Below the pieces are notes generated by a model. It was given only the letters and a program-made list of their open reading frames with translations. It was not told the DNA's origin and did not search any database. DNA of 64,000 nt from positions 310,001 through 374,000 of the forward strand of contig CAKJVC010000013.1 of NCBI GenBank assembly GCA_918026815.1. Direction: 5' to 3'. This DNA is from Chalara sp. BL73. Its lineage: Eukaryota; Ascomycota; Leotiomycetes; Helotiales. Made by a program: the position numbers and the translations under genes. Positions 23,501-36,147 of the stretch are shown here, piece after piece; position 1 is the first letter of the stretch; each line of letters starts with the position of its first letter.

Positions 23501-24815
23501 CAAAACTATATATTACCACCTATTTTACTAAGAATACTTGTATAATAAGTTTGTATTTTGGAAATGTCGCGTGACTTTTCCGTTTGTGGCAAAAAAGTAT
23601 GCAACTTTCAACTCGAAAGTTTTTAGTGTAAAGTACCCATAGACAGAGATCTCCTCGGTTTTTACCATTCCGCTAAACAAGGTGCCTGCAATCGCTTGAC
23701 ATGCTTCTATGGGTCCAACTAAGGTTATCACGTGATACTATTTCGTTGGGTTTGTAACAACTGAGTATATGCCGATTTAACGCGTTCTGCAAGAGTAGAT
23801 CAGCTATTTCTTGTACAATAGGTTCCGCAGCTGATGTGCTACGCTGATTCATAGCTAGGATCTGTTGCACAAGTACTAACTCTTCGATACCTGTGAGCTT
23901 TCTCGATTTTGGCTAGGAATTCTGACACGTGATGCGTCCAGCCAGCCTGGCCCGGCAGGTAGTATAAGACACATTATAAGTCCCCGCAGCGGCCGAGGGG
24001 TTTGAAGTTTGGCCTGACCGAATAGCTTGTACAGCTAAAGCAATTCTACCTTCTTGATAGGCCCTTTTATCAGGTGGTGGTAGAGCCATGTAAAATTAGA
24101 AATTACTAGACGCGTCAGAAAGGGGGGGAAATAACTGGACAGTTCGGACCCAGTACAGTATTCGACTCGGGTCAGTCCGTAATTCCCCTCCCTTACCCGT
24201 TTTCGTGCATCATTCTCCCTTGCTCGGCCCGCCCCATATTACAAGTCCACATTACCCCTGGCCCGCGTCTTGAATCCGGCAAAACCCCTGCTTCTCCTCC
24301 TGTGCAGACTGCAAGTACTATTCCCCACCCCAAAATAAAGGTCACAAGATGGAAACTTGGGATATAGCTAAGGGTTTTTTTTTTAATTTTTTTTTTTTTT
24401 CATATGGCCTAGCTATTCATATCTTGTATATTGGTTGCTAGTCAAGATTGGGATTCTTTTTATAGCTATGCGGGAAGTGCAACGAACAACTACACAGATG
24501 CTTTTCTGAGGTTTGCCTTTAGTCGCCCCGTTGAATAAACTTTATTGGGTGGGGTTGGATCGTGATTTAGCCCGCAACATGACTTCGCCAGAGTGCAAAA
24601 GGCTATTACCCATACAAGGATGACCTATAACATTTGCCACTTGACTGGGGCTAGCCAATGAGCATATTATATTCCCGTCGCTGCTTTTAAGCTAGTGAAC
24701 GAAATGTGCTTAACTTCTAGCGGCATTACCAAGCCTACGTATCATGGTAGCGTTGTTCCCATGCAAAAGTACTTAGCAAGCAGGGGTGCTCCATGGAATG
24801 ACAGAAAGTGGCTTG
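23501..24815. other. Intergenic, no gene assigned; long T runs
   Basis: Poly-T runs lie at about 24375-24400. A minus-strand frame near 23673-23880 (including QEIADLLLQNAL) looks protein-like but has no recognised domain and no conserved motif. Nothing else can be supported in 1.3 kb. Confidence 0.35.
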
Positions 24816-24816
24816 G

Positions 24817-24911
24817 GTGTGCACTTTCAGTTTGAGTGTGCACTTTCAGTTTGAGCATGCACTTTTTGGTTTGAGCATGCACTTTCAGTTTGAGCGTGCA
24901 TTTTCATTTTG
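24817..24911 (+). repeat. Minisatellite, five units of about 19 bp
   Basis: Five consecutive imperfect copies of a unit of the form GTGTGCACTTTCAGTTTGA are present. Variants differ at the second to fourth base (GTGT, GCAT, GCGT) and in the middle of the third unit. The array ends about 100 bp upstream of the Clr5-HET start codon and so lies in its likely promoter. The GTGCAC core is palindromic in the first copies, as is GCATGC in others. Confidence 0.8.
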
Positions 24912-25014
24912 TTGGTTGTACCCGCCACCAAACTTTCTAAATATTTAAACCCCCCTCGATCCCACTGTCCATTCTACATTGCCAACACTTCAACACATCC
25001 AAACACAAGAAACC

Positions 25015-27442
25015 ATGGATTTCGCATCATTACAAGGAGACAGCTTTCGTAAGCTTGACATTGACGACTATCGCGACAGAATCGAAGAGCTTTACATGGA
25101 TCGAAGTAATAAGATTGAGGATGTCATGCGTATTATGAGCGCAGAGCACAATTTCAAAGCTAGGTAGTTTATTCCTGACTGTTCGTGTAAATTGATCCTC
25201 GGGAAGGCCACTGACGATGGAATTAGCCGTCGCCAATACTACAAAAAAATTAGAGAATGGGGACTGGCAAGAAATGTAAGGAACGAAGAGTACTGGGCTC
25301 TTGTTCGCATCGCGGAGCAGCGCCAGAGCCAAGGCAAAAAGAAGACCCAGTTTAGTCTCAGAGGTCAGGTAGTAGATGCCCAAAAATTAGATCGGTTCCA
25401 GAGGCAACACCAAACCCGACCTGAGTCAACAATAGGTAAGATTACCTCACTATTTCCTTTAATCCTTTACTAGATTTTTACTAACATCTGTCGAATCAGC
25501 CACACCGCCGAATCTTAGCATCTACACGCCTCAGACAACTGTATTTAGCCCTGAATACCAACCCCAACAAAATCAAGCGCTGGTGGAGGAGGCTTCTCAC
25601 ATCTCTCCGCTTCACAACTTCATGGACTACGACGGGGTTCATGACGCAACACTTCATCCCGAAGTGGACGAGATGGTATCACGACATCCAACTATGCAAC
25701 ACGATACCGATCTCACAATTGGGGACATAGTTCTGGACCTAAGGGATTCTGGCAATTTTGCATTGGGCCAATCTTGGGAGCATCCCGTTCTTCAAGAAAC
25801 ACATATGAACCTCCGTTTCCTCAGGATACCCCATTTGGAACAATACAGCGACTTATATCCAGAAGTTACCTGCGAATTGACGGAAAAGGGGGATTATCCC
25901 GGGGTAAAATGTTTCGTTGCGGTCTCTTATTGCTGGGAATCATTTACTACTCCCCATTCTACCGCGGACCAGCGCTCTTCTCCACTTTCGTCAACAGTCT
26001 TAATTGAGGAACGCGGTAAACCTCCTCGGCCTCCTCGATGTCCGCCTCAGGTCTTGGTCAGGGCGATCGCTTTTGCTATTTCCAAGGGAGTGTCGCTCAT
26101 CTGGATTGATCAAGAATGCGTGGACCAAAAGGATCCTATCGACATCCAAAACCATATGCAATGCAACCACATCTTTGACCAGGCAGAATTTAAAATTGGT
26201 CTTTTAAGCTACCAGCTTACTAATACTCAAGTGAAGCACCTAAACAACCTTGAATTGTTTCGTCTTATGGATGATCCAAGGCTTGCGCCTGCCCTGGTTA
26301 GCTATGGACTCAAATCAATTCTAAAAGACATACATTCCATGACTCGGTTGTTAAGGTCCATCGGCAGAGATCGCTGGTTCACAAGAACTTGGGTTTTGCA
26401 GGAGAGAATTTCGTCGCACGTGGAAATGCGCCTCCTCGTGCCATTATCAACTACAGCTCTGGAAAAATATACTGATGATCAATTTAGTGAGAAACTTGTT
26501 GGGGAAGATTATCCTTTGGGCGTTAAATCGATTTTTTCAATCGCTGTTGTGATAAGGTTGTGCCTCTCTGCACCGGAACTAGCCAAAACACTCCAGGAAG
26601 ATATCGCGCTTAAGAATGCCGTATATGACTCTTTAAACTCTCTTCATGAAGCGGCGCAGCATCTGAGTGGCCCCATTTTTTCCGGAGCTCCGTTCGACAG
26701 GGTCTTCGGAACGTTCGGATTGGATAAGAATTTGGAAAGGGAGATCTATAATATCCGGGGTTTCCCCATTTACCAAAACTTCCTTCAAATGGAAAACTGT
26801 GATAACCGGGATGTCTCAGATAGGGTGGCGATCTTCTCCAATATTATGGGCTTCCGGGAGAGGTTCCTTACGCATTCTTTTAAGAGTTACAGCTTTTCTT
26901 TGGTGGCGCTATTGTCCGCAAACGATTGTATACCTTCGCTCCTTATTGAAGAAGAGACCCAAACTCGATCAGCTCTCTATATTAGCCACCCCGTCCTCGC
27001 ATCAGGGTTGATTATGCTTGCGTATCAACTGAAAGAGTTGATGCCAGCAAGCCAGAAAGAGTTTGAGCATGTCTCAGGTGCTCTAACGAACTTCTTTGGA
27101 AGAGACATAACTCAACACACAGAATTTTGGGATGCCGTTGAGGATGCAGTAGAAGGCCTCCCGGAAGCGTATAGTGAGGATCCGCTTATGCTTCTATCAG
27201 AAATTGAAATGCCAACCTTGAAACGTTGGGATGTTATCCCGCTGTCTGCAAGTATTGGCGATCTCATTGGAGGAATTGTACCGGAGGATCACATAGACAA
27301 CGTTGGTTTGCAGCTTAGCCATGGTGATTCTATTATCGAGCACGGCATCAAAACAAATCAACTCAGGCAAGGCGTCAAGTTCCTGGCATTTTGTGGAGAA
27401 TATCGTTGGCGCTCTACATTCGTTGAGAAGTTTTTCGACTGA
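25015..27442 (+). CDS. Clr5-domain plus HET-domain protein
   Basis: Exons 25015-25163, 25227-25435 and 25500-27442 join to 766 aa. Residues about 15-70 form a Clr5 domain (PF14420), a small putative DNA-binding module: IEELYMDRSNKIEDVMRIM, then YYKKIREWGLARNV. The middle carries a HET domain (PF06985). Its landmarks are FVAVSYCWES, LIWIDQECVDQ with a following QNHM, and DRWFTRTWVLQERI. HET proteins act in allorecognition and trigger regulated cell death when activated. The C-terminal 350 residues are helical-looking and unrecognised. The loop between the first two HET motifs has a 30-residue insert rich in Pro and Arg. The ATG chosen is the first in frame and sits in a good context (AACCATGG). 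A minisatellite lies just upstream. No damage is seen. Confidence 0.85.
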
Positions 27443-28080
27443 CCAACAGCACTTTCTTTCGGTTTTGACTCCCCGCGTTGAACCGCCAATCAAGGCCACA
27501 CATTCTAGCCAGTAAATTTTTGGCCGTTTCTTCTTTTATTATTTTTGTAGTTAGGGAGCTATTTTAAATCTGGAGTTAAATCTATATTCCTATTCACGCA
27601 CCTATTACAATATTCTATAGACCATGCAACTAGTCTGACACCCTGTTAATATACCTACCCGTGTTTATGGCGGCCTCGAGACATTTTGTCCAACCTCGAG
27701 AAGCAATTTCTTTGTCATTGATTAAGGATAGAAGTGAAATCTGAAGAGACAAAGCCCATAGTGGATTCCAGGCTTTTGGCGGCATGGCATTGGTATATCT
27801 ATGTCCATAATCTAAGCGCAATTCCGTATCAATAGAAAGGTGACTATAACGCGTAGCTCTGGCAAAATTAGCTGGAGTCCAAGCTATAATCCACTGTAAA
27901 AGGCGAACGAATAATTCGATGTGTTTATTCCGAACACTCCATCCGTTCTTTTCGGTTTTCAACGTTATTAGATCGTAAGTTAACCACACTACAAGCCTTC
28001 AAATAGATGGATTAACAAGTGTTGGAATCCTACTTTACATAGTGTAGCTCTTCTTACTTTTAGACTTAAGTGAGTCGCTA
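27443..28080. other. Short spacer with a possible minus-strand exon remnant
   Basis: Minus-strand 27989-27630 is open for about 119 codons (ELRLDYGHRYTNAMPP, PLWALSLQISLLSL) and is preceded by a splice-acceptor-like TTGTAG, but it begins with no ATG. There is only about 90 bp between it and the stop of the thioesterase-like gene, so no upstream exon fits. I do not recognise it; it may be a leftover 3' exon of another gene. Confidence 0.3.
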
Positions 28081-29140
28081 TCACGGCCAAAGCATGTCCG
28101 GGTATCTACCTAAGGCAGCCTGAGGGTCACATTCAAACAGATCATGGACTACATCCCAACCAGCAAGTAGCTGAGCAATAGGGAGATTATTAATCCGTCT
28201 TCGTTCAACTTCCTTTGCCATATTTTTATTTCCTTCTTTCTCCCCTAACAATCCCACCCCTTCATGCTTCGTTATGGAAGTGGATTCTGATAACCCCAGC
28301 AAGGCATCAGCACCAGGTGCCAAGTCCGACAGTCCATGGCTTCCTCCAGAGGACGGCTCTGCCAGTGTTGGGCGGCGCAGATCTTTTCTGGCTCCCTCAT
28401 GCTCCAAATACAGCAGTCCACAGTCATCTAACATCTTCGCGGGAGGGACAGTTCTGCGTCCTTGTTTGAAGACATAGCGGGATATTGCGGATGCATATAC
28501 TCCTTTAGTGTTTTTAGTTTTGGGGCCACCTGTGAGAGGCTTGTTTGGTTTCGGCGATGAGGCTAGCTGGCACTCGGATGGCTGGAAATGATATCGTGTT
28601 GGTTTATAAAGACCCTTTTCGACGAAATGCGAGACCAGATACAGCCATTTTTCGTCCCAGGCCAGAACGCGAGTCCACACTTCATAAGGCTGATACGGCT
28701 TGATCTCGCGTTTGAAAACTATGCTGGAGCCGCTTAGAATGACCATTGTAGCATCACGACTGGGGAACACAGAAAGTTTTTCCCGGAAAAGGAGTAACCC
28801 AAGTCGGCCTCTAGACATATCAAGGTCCATGTGATATGTTGAATTAGATTTATGGATATGGTAGTCGCACTCAGAGAGGGGTGATCGAGTAGATGTGATG
28901 ACGGGGAGGAATATGCACTCTGGCGTGAGTCGATCGTCTTTTGGTTGGAGAATCGTCAACAAAGAACGAACAAATCGAAACTATAATCAGCCATTAATTA
29001 TTGAGGGTATAATAGATATGTGTTTGACATACATGCCACATTAGTGGAAGATTCTTCAGGTTCAACAAAAGCAATAGAGTGATGAAAGCTGAACTCCATG
29101 TCCAAGACGAAAGTACACTAATCACTTCCTGCCAAACCAT
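28081..29140 (-). CDS. Thioesterase-like (hotdog fold) protein
   Basis: Two exons, 29140-29033 and 28980-28081, join to 335 aa. The first exon gives a start with a membrane-anchor segment (SAFITLLLLLNLKNL). The second begins RFVRSLLTI and carries the THEM6/4HBT-like domain found in fungal acyl-CoA thioesterase-like proteins: SECDYHIHKSNSTY, then DLDMSR, then a block with SGSSIVFKREIKPY and YEVWTRVLAWDEKWLYLVSHFV. The C-terminal part has a SRYVFKQGRRTVPP segment and a low-complexity loop before a conserved-looking WDVVHDLF end. The one intron is 52 bp, GT-AG. Substrate is unknown. Fusion of the two exons is supported by the RFVR stretch immediately after the acceptor. No damage is seen. Confidence 0.72.
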
Positions 29141-29910
29141 TGTGTCAATTATGTTCCATCGGATAAATGCTTAATGCTGAACACTGTAGGAGCTGTTATA
29201 TATGCAGGAGCTTGTACACATCATGGACCCAACTTAATAACGCATCTATAGATTATACTAATGTTGTTTTGTTGAGACAGGTTCCCTGGTAGTGGGTCCA
29301 CAATGTGATTATAATCAAGTCTCGGTTGAATTCGCTCCACTTATCATCACAATTTATGATAAGCATAACCCGGCACGGAGTCAATGCCATAAGCATTGGT
29401 TGCGTTTCTCTTGAAACTTAGGTGAAGGGATTAGCCCCAAAAATTTAAGCATCGAGTCAACGGCTCGGTAGAGAGCAAATGAGTGTAGCTATAGACATAT
29501 TGATGGGCTAGAAATGACATGTTTGATCAATGTCGGTAAAAAAAAGCATCTCACCATGCACACGGTAACGGGGGGTTTTTTACAAATCACTTTATTCAGA
29601 GGGGGATAACACTAGTTTGGTCTCCACTTGGTTCACTTTGTACAAAAATACTCTCTATAGCATTTGTCTTTACACAAAGAAGCCAGGCTTGGCTCTCCTC
29701 GGCACAACAGGATTAAGTTTCTTACGACTAGGATTTGTCAACCTCGGCTCATTAGACCTTTGGATTTAAGAGACTAGTCACTCTACCGAAGGTGCCTTGA
29801 TATACCTATCCTCGCCCCTTACATGTATTGTATGTTAATCAAAAAGCCCATCGTTATTTTACTCTCTCCGCCAAATTTCAGTTCTAAGGTAGCATTCAAG
29901 TATAAGCATT
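29141..29910. other. Intergenic between divergent genes, no gene seen
   Basis: This 770-bp stretch separates the divergent thioesterase-like and NmrA-like genes and must hold both promoters. It includes a short G tract next to T6 (29570-29580). I see no other structure. Confidence 0.4.
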
Positions 29911-31053
29911 ATGGTCAGAGTTGCAATTGCAGGTGGATCTGGTGGCCTAGGCCATACACTGGCCGAAGCCATTGCGGCGACAACGAAACATGATCTGTTC
30001 GTGTTGTCAAGAGAAGTGCGCAGTGCCACGAAAATCTCTGCTGTGATTCGTTAACTGGACTTAGACAAGCCACGCCTCGATTGAGGAGTCTCCGTTTGAG
30101 ATTCTCAAAGTCGATTATTTGAATCCAACTCAGATTGCGGAGGTTCTTAGAGCCAACAATATCAATACTGTGATATCCACTATTGGAATTCTGTCCGAAG
30201 ACACTCACAAAGCTCAGTTAAATCTCATAGAAGGTGCCGTGGAGGCTGGTACGGTGACTCGCTTTGCTCCTAGCGAGTTCGGATTGGACTACGTGAACGC
30301 TCAAGAGAAGTGAGAAATATATCACCAGATTTCCGAGATGCCTCGAATAACGAGAAATTTAGTGGCTATCCATTTCACCTACCTGGTCTAGAGGGGTACA
30401 TGTCCAGCCAATATAAGATAGCAGCATTCGAAAAGCTGAGGGCAACGAAAATGGAGTGTACAAGGTTCATCATCGGATTCTTGATGGACTACTATGGCTT
30501 CCCGGCCGAGAAAATTGATGTCATACCATTAGCGGTCGTCCTGGATGTTGAAAACTGCAAAGCGGCAATTCCAGCCAGCGGGAACGACCCTGTCACTCTC
30601 ACTCACTCCCAGACTATTGGGAAATTTGTGGCCGCTAGTCTTGACCTACCTAAATGGCCGGAAAAGTCATGGATCGTCGGCGACACAATGACATGGAATG
30701 AAGCGCTTGATATAGCAGAGCAAGCTCGAGGTATTTGACCCCGTGTCAAGTTTTATGCTGCTATGCAATTGCTAAACTTCGGATTAGGCCAGAAATTCGA
30801 TGTCACATACGATTCTATAGAAAACCTGCAACAGTCAATGGTTACGGAGCTACCAGCCAACGTACCACGTTACTCAATCGCCCCAAAGCCATTCATGGAT
30901 GGCATTATGTCGCTATGGAGCCTCGGGTTTGCTCAAAGGTGGTTTGACCTGCCGTTTCGAAAAGGGAATGACAAGGCATTGAACGAGCTGTTTCCGGAAA
31001 TCGAAGTGCTTACAATGAAGAACTTTCTAAACAGGTGCTGGGGGAAAAGTTAA
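29911..31053 (+). CDS. NmrA-like/isoflavone-reductase-like NAD(P)-binding protein
   Basis: Exons 29911-30015, 30065-30309, 30408-30730 and 30788-31053 join to 312 aa, normal for this atypical short-chain dehydrogenase group. The Rossmann start reads VRVAIAGGSGGLGHTLAEAI. It is followed by KVDYLNPTQIAEVL, INTVISTIG and RFAPSEFGLDY, then TRFIIGFLMDYYG and a TELPANVPRY block near the C-terminus. Such proteins reduce or sense NAD(P)-linked small molecules; the reaction here is not known. Introns are 49-98 bp and each restores the frame exactly; the third acceptor was chosen so that ARG-QKFDVTYDS is continuous. Not in an obvious cluster. No damage is seen. Confidence 0.8.
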
Positions 31054-33000
31054 GCGGCTAGCTAGGTAAAAGAGCATACTTCTAGAACATCTAATGGCAT
31101 AATTAGCCGTTATCGTTTAGCACGGCCGAGCCCGAATCCAACTTCATCAAAGTCTAGGATGCTACACTCTTGATTGTTAATCTCTTTATGTTGCACGGTA
31201 CCCCTTAAACCAAAGACGGAAGTCTTACTCAATTTGTGCTCTCATTCGAATCACCCCTGAGGCTTTGACTTGATATTGTAAAGGCAATTACTTTGCCACC
31301 AGCATGTGAACCGGAGCCTTGAATGCTAGGTCCTAGGCCCATTTTAAGGTAACAGGCCACATTGAATCCTAATCGATTGGTTGGCGAGATGTCATTCGCA
31401 AGAAAAGGCCGTATCAAGTTGTTGTAAATAGCCTTCAAAGGTGTACCATGGGGCGAGGGTCAGTATGGGATTTCGTGAGTTTATCATGATTTTTATTTCT
31501 ATTATTCTCTCAGATATCGTTGCGCTTATTTGTGAAGTTCTGCTGATATTATAATACCATATAGCAAACTATGCCAGGTCGGTGTCCTCCAGCAAAAGGT
31601 GGTGACCCTTCGCAGGGACATTCGCAGCACGTGATATATTTACTGGCGCAGCCCGCACTTCTAGGACTGTTATCGCAAAATATTAAACACCTGCCTCGAA
31701 ATAATAAATAATATTGAGAATCGGAGAGATGAGTGTATTGCACATGGCCCCTTGGTCCCACACATGTAAGTGTCTTATAATTGCTTTGATTATAATCAAG
31801 CGAGGTTTCAACATTTATAATCCTCGGCTGGTCGCCAGGTTCCACTAGAATAGAGACAAGTGGGGTTGATATGTCTTGTATGCCAGCAACTGATCTCAAC
31901 ACTTTCTATGTAGTATTTGCACATGGCATGGTACAATACAAAGAGTCACATATATTCGACACTCAATCCTTTTGTTCTCACTGAAATTTTGATTCTGTAT
32001 TGGGTTCCATAGAAGACAAGGTGTTATGCTCAGTGTGACTTTGTATTTTACAATTGTTACAGCCATCGGCTTCATTTGACAGGCTCGTTTACTTTCAACC
32101 GTTCTGGCTCCAGCCACGCCCAGCCGACTCTGACCTGTGCCTTAAAGCCGTGCATAAACATCTAGTCTGATTTCCAAATGACGGAACGGGACCGTACTGT
32201 GCCCAATCGCGCGATATCGATTATTTTGGATGAAGACTTTCGTAGATCCTGCCTCCGCTTTTTAGTCAACCTTTTCAGCATCCCTGCAGGCCATATCATC
32301 GCCAGTGGGCAACAACTTCCCTTGCGAACTGGGTACGAAAGGAGATCTTTTGAGCAGGCTCAAAGGGCGATTGACGTGCCCACCAAAGCGCGCACATGAG
32401 ACCGCCGATTGCGGGAAGGGGTTTTGCACACTTCTGATTAGCAACGACTGCACATTCTGCATGCTCAATCATAAAGTCATTGCAAGGGAACAGCGTCAAC
32501 GGTGAACGGAATTCGTCTCGTACCGGAAAGCTCTCCGATGATGATGCTCGGTCTAAAGCGTTGATAGCGTTCCCTGAACGTACTTAGTAATCTTAGACTG
32601 TTGGATACAGACAGGAAATGTTGTCAGAGTCATGAACATGATCATTGAAGAACTAAGACGGGATCTGCGGTTTGCAATGGCCAAGGCGCTAACACAGAAG
32701 CTACCCCTCCAATGGCCCTCACGGCTTGACGAGATCTTATTGCGGTCAGTCACAGCTATTAGCATGGCCGACTGGAGAGTGAAACAGGTTCGAACCTCGA
32801 ATCTTTATGTAAGGGCGCTGGGGCCGATTTAATCAAGGCCAACATTAACGACTTCCCCACTGTAGCGCTCGCAGAGGGGTGAGCATTGGTGTATCTGGTG
32901 TATTCTCTCAAATAGCCTATGCACATTCTGGCATGGTAAGGTCCTGTTGTCAGGTGGCACCTTCCAGCCGTGCTGTGAGCCTAGCAGGGCCACACCTAGC
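31054..33000. other. Gene-poor, 1.9 kb with no gene supported
   Basis: Several short frames on both strands (31229-31438, 31549-31902, 31896-32117, 32178-32399, 32632-32832) show no motif or splice continuity. A GGTTCGAACC box at 32788 resembles a tRNA B box, but no cloverleaf can be built around it. I report nothing here. Confidence 0.4.
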
Positions 33001-36000
33001 CTAAACCATCATCTTCTGAAACATCGTGACGGTCTCTCCCAATGCCCACAATCTGGCTTCGACATCCCGCTTCCGGCTCTCGGCTGATTGCATGGCCTCA
33101 GTGACATCCTTATCCTGTACTTTGCTCAGCTCTGCCTTGAGCGTGTCGATGTCATCTTGGTCCTTTCTTGCTTCATTCAACCTCGTCTTAACCTTTTCGG
33201 CTTCCTTTCCAGCATCTTGTATGCGATCCTTGACCTGAAGATAGACGTTCACATCAGCGGAAACAGGGAAGACTGCACAACCAGTAGGGCTGACTTCTCC
33301 AACCTTCAGAATGTTTATATCCACTAGTGTCTTGCCACTGAGTGACTCGATCGCGGAAAGCTGAGCGGACGCGGTATCATGTGATATTTGACTCAGAGGC
33401 GCGATATAAGCCACGACTTTATCCTTAACAGCATAGTCCGCAATTAGTGAGCGGATACCCTTTGAGCAGCCCAGTACAAGCTCATAGGCTGTCTTGGACC
33501 TCGGGTCATCGAAAGGCGACTCATACTCCGGATATTCAGCGATTGTGATCGAGGATGTGTTGTCGCCTGGCTTGCGTGGTAACCGCTGCCAAAGCTCTTC
33601 AGTCAGGAAGGGCATGAACGGAGACATGAGTCGCAAGCCAGACTCGAGCGTGGTGTAGAGTGTGTCCATGGCCGAACGAGCTTCTTCGGGCGTGCCGTCT
33701 GAGATAATCGCCTTCGAGTTCTCGATGTAGATATCGAACAGTTCATCGTACAAGTACCGGTAACTGATCTGGGTCGACTTTGCGAATTCACGCTCTTCGA
33801 GCGCCTGGTTAATTTGTTTTGCGGCGGTGGTCATCCTTGTCAGGATCCACTTCTCTGGCAGACTCTCCTTTCCTGTTAAAGCACTGCTCTCACGAGGAAC
33901 AAAATCACCGCCGAGCTTTCCAAGAACGTATTTTGTGGCCTGGTAGATCTTATTACAGAATCTTCGGTAGCCATACATCGTCTTTACGTCAAAATTGATG
34001 TCACTACCAGATGCTTGAGTGTAGTGGATGAGCGAGAACCGCAAGGCATCGGCCCCCACCTCTGGAATGCCCTGTGGGAAAGCCTTCTTCTGGTATTTTT
34101 CGGCATTCTTGACTTCGTTCTGGGCTAGGTTACCTTCTAGTAGCTTTTGATGCAGGTCATCAAGGCTGATACCGTCAAGTATATCTATCGGATCAACGAC
34201 ATTGCCGAGTGATTTAGACATTTTTCGACCGTCGCTATCCCGTATCAAGCCATGGCAGAAGACGTCAGTGAAGGGCACTTTGCCAGTCAGTCTTAGAGAG
34301 AACATAATCATGCGGCTGACCCAGAATGGTAAAATGTCCCAACCTGTCTCCAAAGTCGTGTTCGGAAAGTAGTTTTCGAGGTCTGACGTCTCGCCCGGCC
34401 ATCCGAGGGTACTAAACGGCCAAAGGGCAGAGCTGAACCAGGTATCTAAAACATCCTCGTCTCGTTTGAGTGTCATTTTCTTGCCGGGAAGTTTCTTTTC
34501 CGCCCTCTCCCGAGCTTCTCGTTCTGTCCTGCCACATACCCAGTAGTCATCGTTGGCATCATCCCCACCATCTTCACCCTCAATACTGATGTAATATGCC
34601 GGTATCCGATGACCCCACCACAGTTGCCTCGAGAGACACCAGTCCTGGAGGTTCCGCATCCATTGCAAATACTGTCGTTTCTGTAGCTCTGGTCGGATAA
34701 CGAGTTCGCCGCTTTCAACCACATCTATGGCAGGTTTCGTCAGCGGCTCCATTCGCATCCACCATTGGGGTTTTAGTAGCGGCTCAACAACATCTCCTGA
34801 TCGACTGCATATTGGAAGAAGCATCTTGTTCGGCTCTTTCTTCGTATAGAGGCCTAGTTTCTTGAGCTCTTCAATAACTCCATATCTCGCATTAAACCTC
34901 TTTTCTCCGGCATAGTGACCAGCGTTGCCGTTGAGAGTACCGTCCTCGTTCAGGATGTTGATGAATGGCAGATTGTGTTTCTTGCCTAGGTTGAAATCGT
35001 TGTGATCATGAGCAGGTGTCAGCTTGACCGCGCCAGTACCGAACTCTCTATCCACATATTCATCGGCGATGATCCTCAACTTCCTATCAGGTATTATCGG
35101 GTGTTGCGCAATTTTACCGACAAAGTCCTTATATCTATCATCCTGAGGGTTCACAGCAATGCCAGTATCGCCTAGCATAGTCTCCGGTCTTGTTGTTGCA
35201 ACTTCTATTATCTGGTCGGAGCCTTCAATTGGGTATTTGAAATATGTGAGTGTCCCAAATTCAATCTTCTTGTCATAACCAGGTACGTCAAGCATTGTCG
35301 TCCCTTCGAGCTCTTTCTGGTCCACCTCAAGGGTAGATAAAGCTGTGGAGAGCCGACATGACCAATGTACAAGCCTGTTGGCTCGGTATATGAGGCCTTC
35401 TGAGTGTAGTTGCACGAAAGTCTCAGTTACCGCCTTTGACAACTGCGGATCCATTGTGAAGGCTTCCCGCGACCAGTCCACAGAGACGCCAAGTCTACGT
35501 ATCGTCTTGTTTATTTCTTTGTGGTAAGCTTCCTTCCAGTCCTGGCATAACTGCACGAATTCAGGTCGACTAAAATCCTGCCTCTTGGACTTGCCATTTT
35601 TCGGGTGTCTGGCGAGCTGGTTCTCGACAACGGCTTGGGTCGCAATGCCTGCATGATCGCAGCCAGGAATATATAGCGTGGAGAACTGCCGCATACGATG
35701 CCACCTGATAAGGGTGTCTTCTAACGAGAGTGCTAGAGCTTGTCCGATATGTAGTTTGCCAGTCACCTATAGCTACCGTTAGCAGATGACAATGATGCTG
35801 TCAATACATGAGTCAATACATTAGGTGGCGGCATAGCAATAACGTATTTTCCTTTCGGCTTGAGACTACCATTCTTTTCTGTCCGTGGTTTGAACAGTCC
35901 TTGGTCCTCCCAGAAGCTGTACCAGGCAGATTCGACTACCCCCGGTATGTACGCCTTCTGGAAATCATCGTCCAGTGGTTTCAAGATCTTTTTCTGTCCA

Positions 36001-36147
36001 CCCGGTGGATTTCTTCTCCTTGGAAACACCATTCGGTTGTTGCTGCTGCGCCTGCTGAGCTTGCTTCTCCTTCTTGTTGGCGAACTTCTCAAGCTTTAGC
36101 CGCTGCTTCTCGCTCATGGGCTTCTCTGGGACCTGTATAGAAGCCAT
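33001..36147 (-). CDS. Valyl-tRNA synthetase
   Basis: This enzyme charges tRNA-Val with valine. The long exon 35766-33001 is intact for 921 codons. It carries HIGH as KLHIGQALA right after the intron, the editing domain (VATTRPETMLGDTGIAV and the AHDHNDF segment), KMSKS as DGRKMSKSLGNVVDP, the anticodon-binding domain and a C-terminal coiled coil. The upstream exon (to 35820) carries KILKPLDDDF, PGVVESAWYSFWEDQGLF and MPPPNV, joined over a 53-bp intron (35767-35819). Problem: the lysine/glutamine-rich N-terminus starting at ATG 36147 (MASIQVPEKPMSEKQ) is one frame off from KILKPLDDDF; the switch lies at about 36030-35990. An ATG at 36032 in the correct frame could begin an uninterrupted 992-aa enzyme. 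An in-frame ATG at 36276 could add a 43-residue leader to the N-terminal frame. Confidence 0.92.

Noticed and set aside
32780..32800. GGTTCGAACC tRNA-like box
   Set aside because: No cloverleaf can be folded around it.
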